A stretch of DNA of 11,527 nt, from the NCBI GenBank assembly GCA_007280145.1, contig QYPU01000047.1:1-11527 (forward strand), given 5' to 3'. This DNA comes from Dehalococcoidia bacterium. Its GTDB lineage: Bacteria; Chloroflexota; Dehalococcoidia; GIF9; UBA5629. Under the pieces are notes generated by a model that did not search any database, was not told the origin of the DNA, and saw only the letters and a program-made list of their open reading frames with translations. This document shows positions 4,983 through 11,527 of the stretch, piece by piece. The translations under genes and the position numbers were made by a program. Position 1 is the stretch's first letter; the number at the start of each line of letters is the position of its first letter.

Positions 4983-7490
4983 TTGGTGATTCCACCTAAC
5001 GATTGGGAAATCAAAAACTGTCTGTGTTTAGCACTGGCTATCTTATTAGCCACACTTGGACTGATTGGGCTGGCTGGTTTAGGTTTCAACATCCCTGCCT
5101 TAAGGCAAATTATCGGCTTTGTCTTCCTCACCTTCGTCCCTGGCATCCTACTCCTCAGAATCCTCAGAATCCACAATATAGGCATAATAGAATGCCTTGT
5201 CTATTCAGTTGGCTTGAGCCTTGCTTTTGTTATGTTCAGTGGGGCACTTATCAATTTCGTTCTGCCATTCATGGATGTTTCCAACCCAATTTCACTCACG
5301 CCGGTAACCGTCACCTTAGCTGTATTCACGCTCATGTTGATGGCTGTTGCCTATATGCGAGATAGAGCCTTTATAGGCCCGGAGGAGACAGCACCAGGGA
5401 AGAAACTACATTTGCCACCGGTGCTGTTTCTAATTCTGCTCCTTTTACTGACGGTGCTCGGCGTAGCCGTAATCGATGCCTATCAAAATAATATCCTGCT
5501 TCTCATCTGTGTAGTTGCTATAGCTGGGGTTGTTGGTCTGGCTGCCTTTGGCAAGTTTATTCAACCAGGGATATATCCACTGGCTATATTCATAATAGGC
5601 CTTTGCCTTCTGTATCAGACAACGCTGATATCGCCCCACCTGATAGGCACTGACATTCATAAAGAGTATTACTTCTATCGGCTGGTGGCTGACGGCGGCT
5701 TCTGGGATGCTTCTATTCCAAGCACAGTCAATTCATGCCCTAGTATCGTAATATTGGCGCCAGTTTACTCTCTGCTGCTCAATATCGATGGCGTATGGAT
5801 GTTCAAGGCTATTTATCCTCTCCTCTTTTCCCTGGTACCGCTAATCCTGTTCCATATTTTCAGTCAGCAAATGAGCCAAAGGAAAGCCTTTCTGGCTGCC
5901 TTTTTCTTTATGGCTGTGCCTACCTTTTCCCTGGAGATGATTGCCTTATGCCGGCAGCAGATTGCTGAGCTTTTCTTGGCGCTGGTTATACTGCTTCTGG
6001 TGGATAGGAGGCTTAATTTGGGCCCAAGGCTTGCCCTGGCCAGTATCTTTGCCATGTCGATAGTCGTTTCCCACTACGCATTGGGCTTTATCGGCTTCAT
6101 TTACATGGGGGCCTTCTTGCCATTGGTGTTCGTAATAAGAAGCGGCATTTTTCAGAAAGCATGGGGCTGGCTGACCAAAAAATTTGGCGGCCTACCCCGA
6201 AGCCTGACAACGCGGGGAGCTATGCCGGCAAAAGCACTGGTAATAGTGGTAGCTATTTACTTTATCTCCGGCTTCGCCTGGTATGGAGCTATCGCCTCGG
6301 GAACAAACCTCAATCTGCTGAGTAGGCTCTGGACGAGTCAAACAACGACTATCATTACTGGGTTTAGTGAGCTAGTACCTGAGCCAACTGAGCCAACTAA
6401 GCCAACTGAGCCAACTAAGCCAACTAAGCCAACTGAGCCAACTGAGCCAACTAAGCCAACTGAGCCAACTAAGCCAACTGAGCCAACTGGGCCAACTGGG
6501 CCAACTGAGCCAACTGGGCCAACTGGGCCAACTGAGCTGCCCACTTTCTTTCGGTTTGACCAGCGTGATGTTCTGATACAGACCGCCTTAGGGCTTGATT
6601 TCCCCCAGGCATCACCACAAGGGAAGGGTTTTAGAATCCTGCAATACATTACCCAGCTCTTTCTAATTATCGGCTGTCTCAGGCTTATCTTCAGGCCAAG
6701 ACACCTGAGATTTACCGCCGAGTACATTGCTCTGAGTGTAGTAAGCGCCCTGTTAATATTAGCCTGTATTTTCTTGCCTGCTTTTGCCAATTTGCTCAAT
6801 ACCACGCGAATGTATCACATTACCTTGATTACACTGGCACCTTTTTGCATCCTGGGTGGTGAGGGCATCTGGCTGGGAGCAAGCTCCTTGTGGCGCAAAA
6901 TAAGACATGTAGCGCCAGGAATGTCACTGCCCACCGAAGCTGCGGGGAACGAAGTGACGAAGCAGGCAGCGAAGCAATCCAGCCTCGCCGATGCTGAGGA
7001 CAATCAAACCTTCCTCAGATTCATGGCTCTAGCCATCCTCATACCCTACTTCCTGTTCACCTCAGGCTTTATCTACGAGGTCACCGGGCAGGAGGTTACC
7101 GATAAGGTTGATACTCCCTATTCCTTCGCCCTTAGCAGCCACCGTCTGGCTTTGACTGGCAATCTCTACTGGCGGGATGAAGCTGGTGCTGACTGGTTAG
7201 CGCCAAACATCGACGACGAATCTATTCTTCTTGCTGACGCAGGTGGTTACCTGTTTCTCTCCGGACGGCCTGAGTTTTACAATCGGATACATTCGTTGGG
7301 TTTGGTAAACCTGAATGAAGGTATGTATGCATTTCTCACGAGCTGGAATATAGAGAAGCAGGAAATTAGCGGTAGTATTGGAATCGGTCTAAGGCACTCA
7401 CTCAGCTTTGATGAGTTAGGGCTTCATGATGTTATTGAAAGTAAAAGCAGAATTTACAACAACGGTGGGGCACAGATATTGGCACCTTGA
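4983..7490 (+). CDS. DUF2206-type multi-spanning membrane protein, GT-C-like
   Basis: 835 residues with about a dozen hydrophobic segments. Residues 1-130 hold paired helices around PALRQIIGFVFLTFVPGILL (38-57), a DUF1616/DUF2206-style start. From about 200 the arrangement is GT-C-like: a helix, then a loop with GTDIHKEYYFYR (222-233) whose D224 and E228 could be the catalytic or metal-binding acids, then repeated helices. Residues 467-517 are a tandem Glu/Lys/Gly-Pro-Thr linker. The C-terminus (about 690-835) is soluble and ends IYNNGGAQILAP, like the 'I-Y-x-N-G-g-x-x-I-y' ending I associate with DUF2206. A likely role is transfer of a sugar from a polyprenyl-phosphate donor on the outer face of the membrane; this is inference. 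The start may be TTG 4983 or GTG 4986; an AGG at 4972-4974 suits the GTG better. Confidence 0.75.
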   Translation: MVIPPNDWEIKNCLCLALAILLATLGLIGLAGLGFNIPALRQIIGFVFLTFVPGILLLRILRIHNIGIIECLVYSVGLSLAFVMFSGALINFVLPFMDVSNPISLTPVTVTLAVFTLMLMAVAYMRDRAFIGPEETAPGKKLHLPPVLFLILLLLLTVLGVAVIDAYQNNILLLICVVAIAGVVGLAAFGKFIQPGIYPLAIFIIGLCLLYQTTLISPHLIGTDIHKEYYFYRLVADGGFWDASIPSTVNSCPSIVILAPVYSLLLNIDGVWMFKAIYPLLFSLVPLILFHIFSQQMSQRKAFLAAFFFMAVPTFSLEMIALCRQQIAELFLALVILLLVDRRLNLGPRLALASIFAMSIVVSHYALGFIGFIYMGAFLPLVFVIRSGIFQKAWGWLTKKFGGLPRSLTTRGAMPAKALVIVVAIYFISGFAWYGAIASGTNLNLLSRLWTSQTTTIITGFSELVPEPTEPTKPTEPTKPTKPTEPTEPTKPTEPTKPTEPTGPTGPTEPTGPTGPTELPTFFRFDQRDVLIQTALGLDFPQASPQGKGFRILQYITQLFLIIGCLRLIFRPRHLRFTAEYIALSVVSALLILACIFLPAFANLLNTTRMYHITLITLAPFCILGGEGIWLGASSLWRKIRHVAPGMSLPTEAAGNEVTKQAAKQSSLADAEDNQTFLRFMALAILIPYFLFTSGFIYEVTGQEVTDKVDTPYSFALSSHRLALTGNLYWRDEAGADWLAPNIDDESILLADAGGYLFLSGRPEFYNRIHSLGLVNLNEGMYAFLTSWNIEKQEISGSIGIGLRHSLSFDELGLHDVIESKSRIYNNGGAQILAP
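6381..6533 (+). repeat. In-frame 9-bp minisatellite encoding (E/K/G)PT, 17 units
   Basis: Seventeen uninterrupted 9-bp units of RRGCCAACT encode seventeen (E/K/G)-Pro-Thr triplets, residues 467-517 of the membrane protein. Every unit uses CCA and ACT; only the first codon changes, between GAG, AAG and GGG. The order is E-E-K-E-K-K-E-E-K-E-K-E-G-G-E-G-G. The last codons (GAG CTG CCC ACT) continue the theme with one changed unit. The segment follows a hydrophobic helix and a Ser/Thr-rich loop and should be an extended hydrophilic linker, probably outside the membrane. Copy-number change would keep the frame. Confidence 0.92.
6938..6980 (+). repeat. Degenerate REP-like sequence inside the membrane-protein gene
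   Basis: The stretch GGGAACGAAGTGACGAAGCA (6945-6964), followed after 10 bases by CAATCC (6975-6980), closely resembles a palindromic element I know from many bacterial intergenic regions (core GAGGAACGAAGTGACGAAGC followed by AATCTC). Here it is in frame and encodes about residues 652-666 of the membrane protein (AAGNEVTKQAAKQSS), in a polar loop between two hydrophobic segments. The loop does not look like a conserved part of the family. The match is from memory and not searched. Confidence 0.4.
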
Positions 7491-7582
7491 GTGGAAAGAG
7501 TGACCTACCCCCTCAGCCACATTGTTGTATACACATATACACTATACTCGATAATAAACCAGTTCATGTAAATCAACCTTTT

Positions 7583-8689
7583 TTAATTAAATATTCTGTA
7601 AACGAATCTTAGAAGTCCGTAGCATTTAATCTCAGATTTATAATCGAAGTGACTCTTAACAGGGAGACTCATTATTCTTTCAAATTCTTCGTCTGTAAGT
7701 TCTAACTTTTTAAGAACATACTCCTTATCTTTTTTCAAGTCTTCCTCAGTATAAGGGTCTTCTTGCATTTCTTCTAACGCATCTTCTCTCGTAATTTGGC
7801 CAGAATAAATCAAAGATGACAAATGGGCTTTTCTTTTATCGATGTTATATTTCCGTGGCAAAATATATGCCTGATAGAAACGAGTAAATATAGATTCATA
7901 ATGCTTACCACCGTAATCTTCCCAACCGAGCTCTTGGGCAATGAGCTTTTTGGCATCCCTTTTAACATAAGGAACATAATTCAAAATTCCTACAGACTTG
8001 ATGTTCTTAATGGACTGATAATATAGTAGCTTGCGAATACCTAATGTAGGGAAAGTCTTTAATTCGACTGTACCAAATTGATTATGGATATCCCTTAAAT
8101 TCGTTAAATCATTTTGATAGTGAAGCCATTTCCTGGGCATTATGCTCTCAGTCACAATATTAAAACCAGGTAAAATATACTTAATACCTCTTTCATTAGC
8201 GGTTTTATACAAAATAGCTGTTATTGCGTGGTCTGTAGCAGCTTCTGTATCAACAACAGATGATTTCAAATATGCTAGTTGCAAATCTCTAAACTCTCCC
8301 CAATCAACTACATAGGTGTACAAGTCAAGGCCAAGCTTTTTTACGACATTCTCAATATTCCTTATTGATATCTCCGTATCCCACCCATTGTCAAGATGAA
8401 TAGCCAAAGGTCTTAATCCCAGTTTTTTTGCTATATATACAGCATATGTACTATCCACACCGCCACTAAGCCCCATAATGCAGTCATATTCTTGACCTTT
8501 GCCTCGTTGTTTGATTTTATCAACTATTTTATTGAGCCTCCGCTCTCCCTCTTTGCCTGTAAAAACATATCTTCTTACTAACTTATCGTACTCTCTACAA
8601 TGATTACAGACTCCATTCGCGTCAAACTTTATATCAGGATCCGTTGTGTCCATAATACATCTAGCGCAGATTTTGTATTTCGTCGACAT
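7583..8689 (-). CDS. N-acetyl sugar amidotransferase (WbpG/PseA family)
   Basis: 368 residues, full length. It starts with a zinc-finger-like quartet, C8-x2-C11 ... C28-x2-C31 (CARCIMDTTDPDI..., GVCNHC). An ATP-pyrophosphatase P-loop follows, SGGVDS at 75-80 within IMGLSGGVDSTYAVYIAK. Then come AIHLDNGWDTE (96-106) and the family segment LPGFNIVTESIMPRKW (173-188). The charged helix at 299-345 is also typical. Members use ATP and ammonia to turn an N-acetyl group on a nucleotide sugar into an acetamidino group; in Pseudomonas the ammonia comes from HisH/HisF-like partners, and none is present in this window. The ATG is preceded by an AAGGGGG ribosome site (8694-8700) and an extended -10 promoter. 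The gene is convergent with the membrane-protein gene and visibly richer in A+T than its neighbours, suggesting separate acquisition. Confidence 0.85.
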   Translation of the reverse strand: MSTKYKICARCIMDTTDPDIKFDANGVCNHCREYDKLVRRYVFTGKEGERRLNKIVDKIKQRGKGQEYDCIMGLSGGVDSTYAVYIAKKLGLRPLAIHLDNGWDTEISIRNIENVVKKLGLDLYTYVVDWGEFRDLQLAYLKSSVVDTEAATDHAITAILYKTANERGIKYILPGFNIVTESIMPRKWLHYQNDLTNLRDIHNQFGTVELKTFPTLGIRKLLYYQSIKNIKSVGILNYVPYVKRDAKKLIAQELGWEDYGGKHYESIFTRFYQAYILPRKYNIDKRKAHLSSLIYSGQITREDALEEMQEDPYTEEDLKKDKEYVLKKLELTDEEFERIMSLPVKSHFDYKSEIKCYGLLRFVYRIFN

Positions 8690-8734
8690 TATACCCCCTT
8701 GTTCTGCAACATCACTGCAGTATTGAACCGATAT

Positions 8735-8763
8735 AGTATACCATTTGAAAAGGAGTATTTCAC
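8735..8763 (-). promoter_or_regulatory. Promoter of the amidotransferase gene
   Basis: On the minus strand, TATACT (8740 to 8735) with an upstream TG (8743-8742, TGGTATACT) forms an extended -10 element. It is preceded after a 17-bp spacer by GTGAAA (8763 to 8758), 4 of 6 matches to TTGACA. Transcription would start near 8728, leaving a leader of about 40 bases before the ATG at 8689. Nothing comparable was found for the neighbouring genes. Good match to a housekeeping sigma promoter; unproven. Confidence 0.5.
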
Positions 8764-8771
8764 AGCGCAGA

Positions 8772-8847
8772 CATGTAGCGCGCAGGGCTAAAGCCCTGCC
8801 CCACGCCCATCAACCACCCAGGCAGCCTTAAAAGACTGCGCTACATG
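8772..8847. repeat. REP/MITE-like double-hairpin element
   Basis: A 76-bp element is bounded by exact 10-bp inverted arms, CATGTAGCGC (8772-8781) and GCGCTACATG (8838-8847). Inside each arm is a small hairpin: GCAGGGCT-AA-AGCCCTGC (8782-8799, perfect 8-bp stem) and GCAGCCTT-AA-AAGACTGC (8822-8839, 7 of 8 pairs). The two hairpins share the layout GCAG-x-CT-AA-AG-x-CTGC, as if one unit had been duplicated in inverted orientation. The 22-bp centre is C-rich and unstructured. There is no coding capacity. It lies directly upstream of the amidotransferase promoter, in the divergent spacer. Such elements are usually dispersed by a RAYT-type transposase. Confidence 0.75.
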
Positions 8848-8927
8848 CGAAAACAGTCGACAGTCAGCAAATGTATCACTGAGCATATGAACGAGTACAA
8901 TCAGATGAATAATGGTGAGCTTTATGC

Positions 8928-8955
8928 TAAACTGACTGTGGCCAACTTCAGTTTA
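8928..8955 (+). promoter_or_regulatory. Inverted repeat just before the glycosyltransferase ribosome site
   Basis: TAAACTGA (8928-8935) and TCAGTTTA (8948-8955) are a perfect 8-bp inverted pair around a 12-base centre that itself contains TGGCCA. The right arm ends one base before the AGGGG (8957-8961) that could serve the ATG at 8970. It could be an operator or an mRNA hairpin affecting translation. Arms of this length arise by chance a few times in 10 kb, so the position is the main argument. Confidence 0.3.
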
Positions 8956-8969
8956 CAGGGGTATAAGGT

Positions 8970-10091
8970 ATGCGTATATGTTACATCGCTGATGGTCGTA
9001 CCATTAGCATTCATCCTCAAAGGTGGTTAAATTACTTTGCCCAAAAAGGGCATGAAGTCCATCTGATTTCCCCTCTGCCAGGAGAGGGATTCGCCAAAGG
9101 CGTCCAGCTTCACCTCCTGGTTAGGCTTCTGCCCCAAATATGGCCAGTAACCAGATATTTGAATGGCTTGCTGTGGCTGGCTCAAGCTCGAAGACTGGTG
9201 AAAAAGATAAAGCCGGATATCCTTGATGCTCACTATGTCACGGTAAACGGTTACCTGGCAGTTGCCTCCGGTTTTCACCCCCTCGTTTTAAGTGTCTGGG
9301 GAAGCGACATACTGATTGACCCACAGCGAAACTTCCTCTTTAAGGCTGCTACCAAATATTCACTGAAAAGAGCTGATGTAGTAACTTGTGATGCAGAACA
9401 CATAGTTGAGGAGCTAGTAAAACATGGGGCTCCACAGGAGAAAGTTAGGCTTATCCATTTTGGTACCGATACCCGCAAATTTAAACCGGGACAAAAGAGC
9501 GAGAAGCTCAAAGGGGAATTGGGAATTCTAGACTCGACGGCGGTGATAAGCTTGAGAAGCCTTAAACCAATCTACGATGTTGAGTCTCTAATCAAGGCGA
9601 TACCATTGGTGCTAGAAGAAATTCCTGAGGCAAAATTCATTATCGCCGGTGAAGGCGAAGAGAGGCAATACCTGGAAAATCTAGCCGCATCGCTAGGGGT
9701 TTCAACCAGTATTAGATTCGTGGGTATGATTGCAAATGATGAACTTCCCCAATATCTGACCTCGTCTGATGTCTATGTTTCCACTTCACTATCAGACGCC
9801 GGGCTTGCTTCCAGTACAGCGGAGGCGATGGCTTGCGGATTGCCGGTGGTAATTACCGATTTTGGAGACAATAGGAAATGGGTGGAAGACGGGGTCAACG
9901 GATTTATAGTTCCTTTAAGAGAGCCTGAAGCCCTGGCTTCAAGAATCACATATCTTCTGCACAATGAAAGTGATAGAATAAAATTTGGGCAGGCTAGTCG
10001 GCAAATAATTGAAGAGAGAAACAACTATGATAAGGAAATGGGGAAAGTCGAGAAATTCTATGAAGAACTGATTGTGAGGTGTAAGAAATGA
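8970..10091 (+). CDS. Family 4 glycosyltransferase (GT-B)
   Basis: 373 residues, typical GT4 length, cytoplasmic. The start MRICYIADGRTISIHPQRW is a normal GT4 beginning, with ribosome-site candidates AGGGG (8957-8961) and AAGG (8965-8968). Acceptor domain: PDILDAHYVTVNGYLA (82-97), SVWGSDIL (108-115) and VRLIHFGTDTRKFKP (159-173). Donor domain: VISLRSLKPIYDVESLIKAI (192-211), FIIAGEGEERQYLE (223-236) and SLSDAGLASSTAEAMACGLP (273-292). E285 is the conserved second Glu of E-x7-E; D276 replaces the first acid in a variant motif (SDAGLASSTAEAMACG) that I have seen in a GT4 subgroup. The TGA overlaps the next ATG by 4 bp (ATGA), so it is translated together with the downstream SDR gene. Confidence 0.87.
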   Translation: MRICYIADGRTISIHPQRWLNYFAQKGHEVHLISPLPGEGFAKGVQLHLLVRLLPQIWPVTRYLNGLLWLAQARRLVKKIKPDILDAHYVTVNGYLAVASGFHPLVLSVWGSDILIDPQRNFLFKAATKYSLKRADVVTCDAEHIVEELVKHGAPQEKVRLIHFGTDTRKFKPGQKSEKLKGELGILDSTAVISLRSLKPIYDVESLIKAIPLVLEEIPEAKFIIAGEGEERQYLENLAASLGVSTSIRFVGMIANDELPQYLTSSDVYVSTSLSDAGLASSTAEAMACGLPVVITDFGDNRKWVEDGVNGFIVPLREPEALASRITYLLHNESDRIKFGQASRQIIEERNNYDKEMGKVEKFYEELIVRCKK

Positions 10092-11053
10092 AAATCTTGA
10101 TAACTGGCGGCGCAGGATTCATCGGCAGCCACCTGTGTGACAAATACACTAAGGAAGGGCACACTGTGCTCTGCCTGGATAATTTTATGAGCGGAAACCT
10201 GATAAATATCAGACACCTGCTGGATTACCGCAATTTCAAATTGGTAAAGGGCGATATCAGGGACTTTGATCTGCTGGAAAAGCTTATGCGTGATGTCGAT
10301 GTCGTATTTCATCTGGCAGCCCAGATTCATGTGGATAGGTCTTATATTGAACCTCGACTCACTTACGATACAAATGTGATGGGAACGCAAAATATTCTAG
10401 AAGTAGCCAGGATGTATGATGCTAAGAAAGTGATTTACGCTTCTACAAGCGAAGTATATGGTTCTGCGCAATATGCCCCGATAGATGAGAAGCATCCCTT
10501 AAGTGCTCCGCATCCTTACGGGGCGAGCAAAATCGCTGCTGATAGGATGTGCTATGCATACATCCAGACCTACGGCATGAATATCTCTATACTGAGATTG
10601 TTCAATGTTTTTGGTTCCCGGCAGAGGGATTTCGGATATGGTGGCGTCATATCCATATTTACCAGGAGAGCCTTGAGCAACATATCTCCTATTATATATG
10701 GAGATGGTTTGCAAACAAGGGATTATACCTATATAGAGGATGCTATCAGAGCTTATGATTTAGTCTTGAATCATGAGGAGCCGATACCAGAGCCCGTCAA
10801 TTTTGGGAGCGGCAGGGAAGTATCTATACTCGACTTAGCTAATATGATTATTGATTTATGCGGTAAAAGTGGGGATATTAAGCCTGTCCATGTGGAGCCG
10901 AGAATCGGAGAGGTTGAAAGGTTGATTGCTGATGCAACAAAAGCAAAGAATCTTCTGGGATGGGAACCTGAATGTAGCTTGAAAGAAGGATTGAGGGCAT
11001 TTGTTCAGTGGTATAGGAATTATGGATTCGAGGAGAGGCTCAAAATTGAGTGA
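10088..11053 (+). CDS. NDP-sugar epimerase/dehydratase (extended SDR, GalE/RmlB-like)
   Basis: 321 residues, intact. The NAD loop is G7-G8-A-G10-F-I-G13 and D31-N-F follows strand 2. AAQIHVDRSYI (77-87) is a dTDP-glucose 4,6-dehydratase-like segment. STSEVYG (119-125) contributes the active-site Ser/Thr and E122. The catalytic pair is Y144 and K148 in YGASK. Further on come RLFNVFGSRQR and the conserved GDGLQTRDYTYIEDAIRAY substrate and dimer segment. The tail ATKAKNLLGWEPECSLKEGL and FVQWYRNYG is the normal ending. TSEVYG rather than TDEVYG, and the short length, leave open a 4-epimerase, a decarboxylase or a 4,6-dehydratase acting on a nucleotide sugar. It begins inside the stop of the glycosyltransferase (4-bp overlap), and the methyltransferase follows after 32 bp. 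Confidence 0.85.
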   Translation: MKILITGGAGFIGSHLCDKYTKEGHTVLCLDNFMSGNLINIRHLLDYRNFKLVKGDIRDFDLLEKLMRDVDVVFHLAAQIHVDRSYIEPRLTYDTNVMGTQNILEVARMYDAKKVIYASTSEVYGSAQYAPIDEKHPLSAPHPYGASKIAADRMCYAYIQTYGMNISILRLFNVFGSRQRDFGYGGVISIFTRRALSNISPIIYGDGLQTRDYTYIEDAIRAYDLVLNHEEPIPEPVNFGSGREVSILDLANMIIDLCGKSGDIKPVHVEPRIGEVERLIADATKAKNLLGWEPECSLKEGLRAFVQWYRNYGFEERLKIE

Positions 11054-11085
11054 GAGCGTAAACAATCAGAAAAAAGGGGGCAGGC

Positions 11086-11527
11086 ATGAGAACAAATGTG
11101 AAGCTTGAGGGCGGATTTAGAACCAAGGCAGAACAGGAAGTAGGAAAGAAAATCGAAGAGGCTTTTGTGAGATGCCCCGACAGTGTGGAGACAAAATTGG
11201 AGAGTTTTACCAAGTATGTGCGACGGCAAAGCTTAACTCGCTTTTTGGCTCAATATGAACTTTTTAAGCAGGTTTTAGATGTTAAAGGTTCAATCATTGA
11301 ATGCGGGGTCTACCGAGGGTTCGGGATTATGGCATGGGCACAGCTAAGCGCAATCTTAGAGCCGGTTAATTTGACTAGGCGCATATATGGATTTGACACC
11401 TTCGGTGGATTTTCTTCTATACACGAAAAGGATCGGGGTAAATTTAGTGAAATTAATGCAGGGGAGCTCTGTTCCGACTCCTATGACGAACTAGTCGAGT
11501 TAATTAAGATCTACGATAGTAATAGAT
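11086..11527 (+). CDS. TylF/CmcI-like class I methyltransferase, truncated by window end
   Basis: 147 codons are visible, open to the right edge. A strong ribosome site (AAGGGGG, 11074-11080) lies 5 bases before ATG 11086. After a helical N-terminus (LESFTKYVRRQSLTRFLAQY), residues 68-82 (GSIIECGVYRGFGIM) form SAM-binding motif I, with E72, G74, G78 and G80. IYGFDTFGGF (100-109) carries the acidic residue at the end of the next strand (D104), a hallmark of the macrocin-O-methyltransferase (TylF)/CmcI group often found in glycan clusters. Expected function is methylation of a sugar hydroxyl using S-adenosylmethionine. It follows the SDR gene after 32 bp and probably shares its transcript. The metal-binding residues further along are outside the window. 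Confidence 0.75.
   Translation, partial: MRTNVKLEGGFRTKAEQEVGKKIEEAFVRCPDSVETKLESFTKYVRRQSLTRFLAQYELFKQVLDVKGSIIECGVYRGFGIMAWAQLSAILEPVNLTRRIYGFDTFGGFSSIHEKDRGKFSEINAGELCSDSYDELVELIKIYDSNR

Noticed and set aside
6381..6533. CRISPR array
   Set aside because: The 9-bp units are contiguous, without spacers, and lie within a coding frame.
6338..6805. Long minus-strand frame rich in Val-Gly-Ser opposite the membrane protein
   Set aside because: It is the antisense reading of the 9-bp minisatellite; a repeat with a multiple-of-three period keeps several frames open without being a gene.
7491..7582. Bidirectional terminator between the convergent genes
   Set aside because: There is a T-run near 7577-7584 and a weak GTATA/TATAC pairing (7527-7540), but no GC stem adjoins the T-run, so no intrinsic terminator is supported.
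8845..9030. 61-codon frame starting in the REP-like element and overlapping the GT4 start
   Set aside because: It begins inside the palindromic repeat, has no ribosome site, resembles nothing I know and overlaps a clear gene.

Overview
This window looks like part of a bacterial surface-polysaccharide (O-antigen, capsule or S-layer glycan type) biosynthesis locus. It holds three predicted glycosyltransferases, two nucleotide-sugar SDR enzymes, a large GT-C-like membrane protein, an N-acetyl sugar amidotransferase, and the start of a class I methyltransferase that runs off the right edge. A hicBA toxin-antitoxin pair sits among them. Bacterial origin is suggested by AGGAGG-type ribosome sites, an extended -10 promoter (TGnTATACT) and REP-like palindromes. 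The DUF2206-type membrane protein, the style of the SDR relics and the repeat families remind me of Chloroflexota (Dehalococcoidia-like) genomes. That assignment is an impression from memory, not a result.

Layout. 34-1370: a 53-codon stump of a nucleotide-sugar dehydrogenase whose stop overlaps the start of a CgeB-like glycosyltransferase. 1371-2359: hicBA, flanked on both sides by relics of what looks like one family of NAD-dependent epimerase, with a seven-copy heptanucleotide array in the right-hand relic. 2360-3361: intact NAD-dependent epimerase/dehydratase. 3362-3755: decayed DNA ending in a frameshifted GT4 glycosyltransferase tail. 3756-4928: intact GT4 glycosyltransferase. 4983-7490: 835-residue membrane protein carrying an in-frame 9-bp minisatellite (17 E/K/G-Pro-Thr units) and, further on, an apparent in-frame REP-like insertion. 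7583-8689, minus strand: WbpG/PseA-family amidotransferase with its own promoter, visibly richer in A+T than its neighbours. 8690-8969: divergent spacer with a two-hairpin REP/MITE-like element and a second inverted repeat. 8970-11053: GT4 glycosyltransferase and SDR epimerase/dehydratase overlapping by 4 bp. 11086 to the end: TylF/CmcI-like methyltransferase, truncated by the window.

How the genes fit together. The SDR enzymes would make modified nucleotide sugars, the amidotransferase could convert an acetamido group to an acetamidino group, and the glycosyltransferases would assemble the repeat unit on a lipid carrier. The GT-C-like membrane protein could use a lipid-linked sugar outside the membrane, and the methyltransferase could cap or decorate the chain. 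Exact substrates cannot be read from sequence.

The most notable feature is not a new enzyme system but the pattern of gene turnover. At least three dead gene families survive as terminal fragments, and three intact genes begin directly on or in frame with the end of a relic. I did not find a convincing undescribed defence or signalling system.
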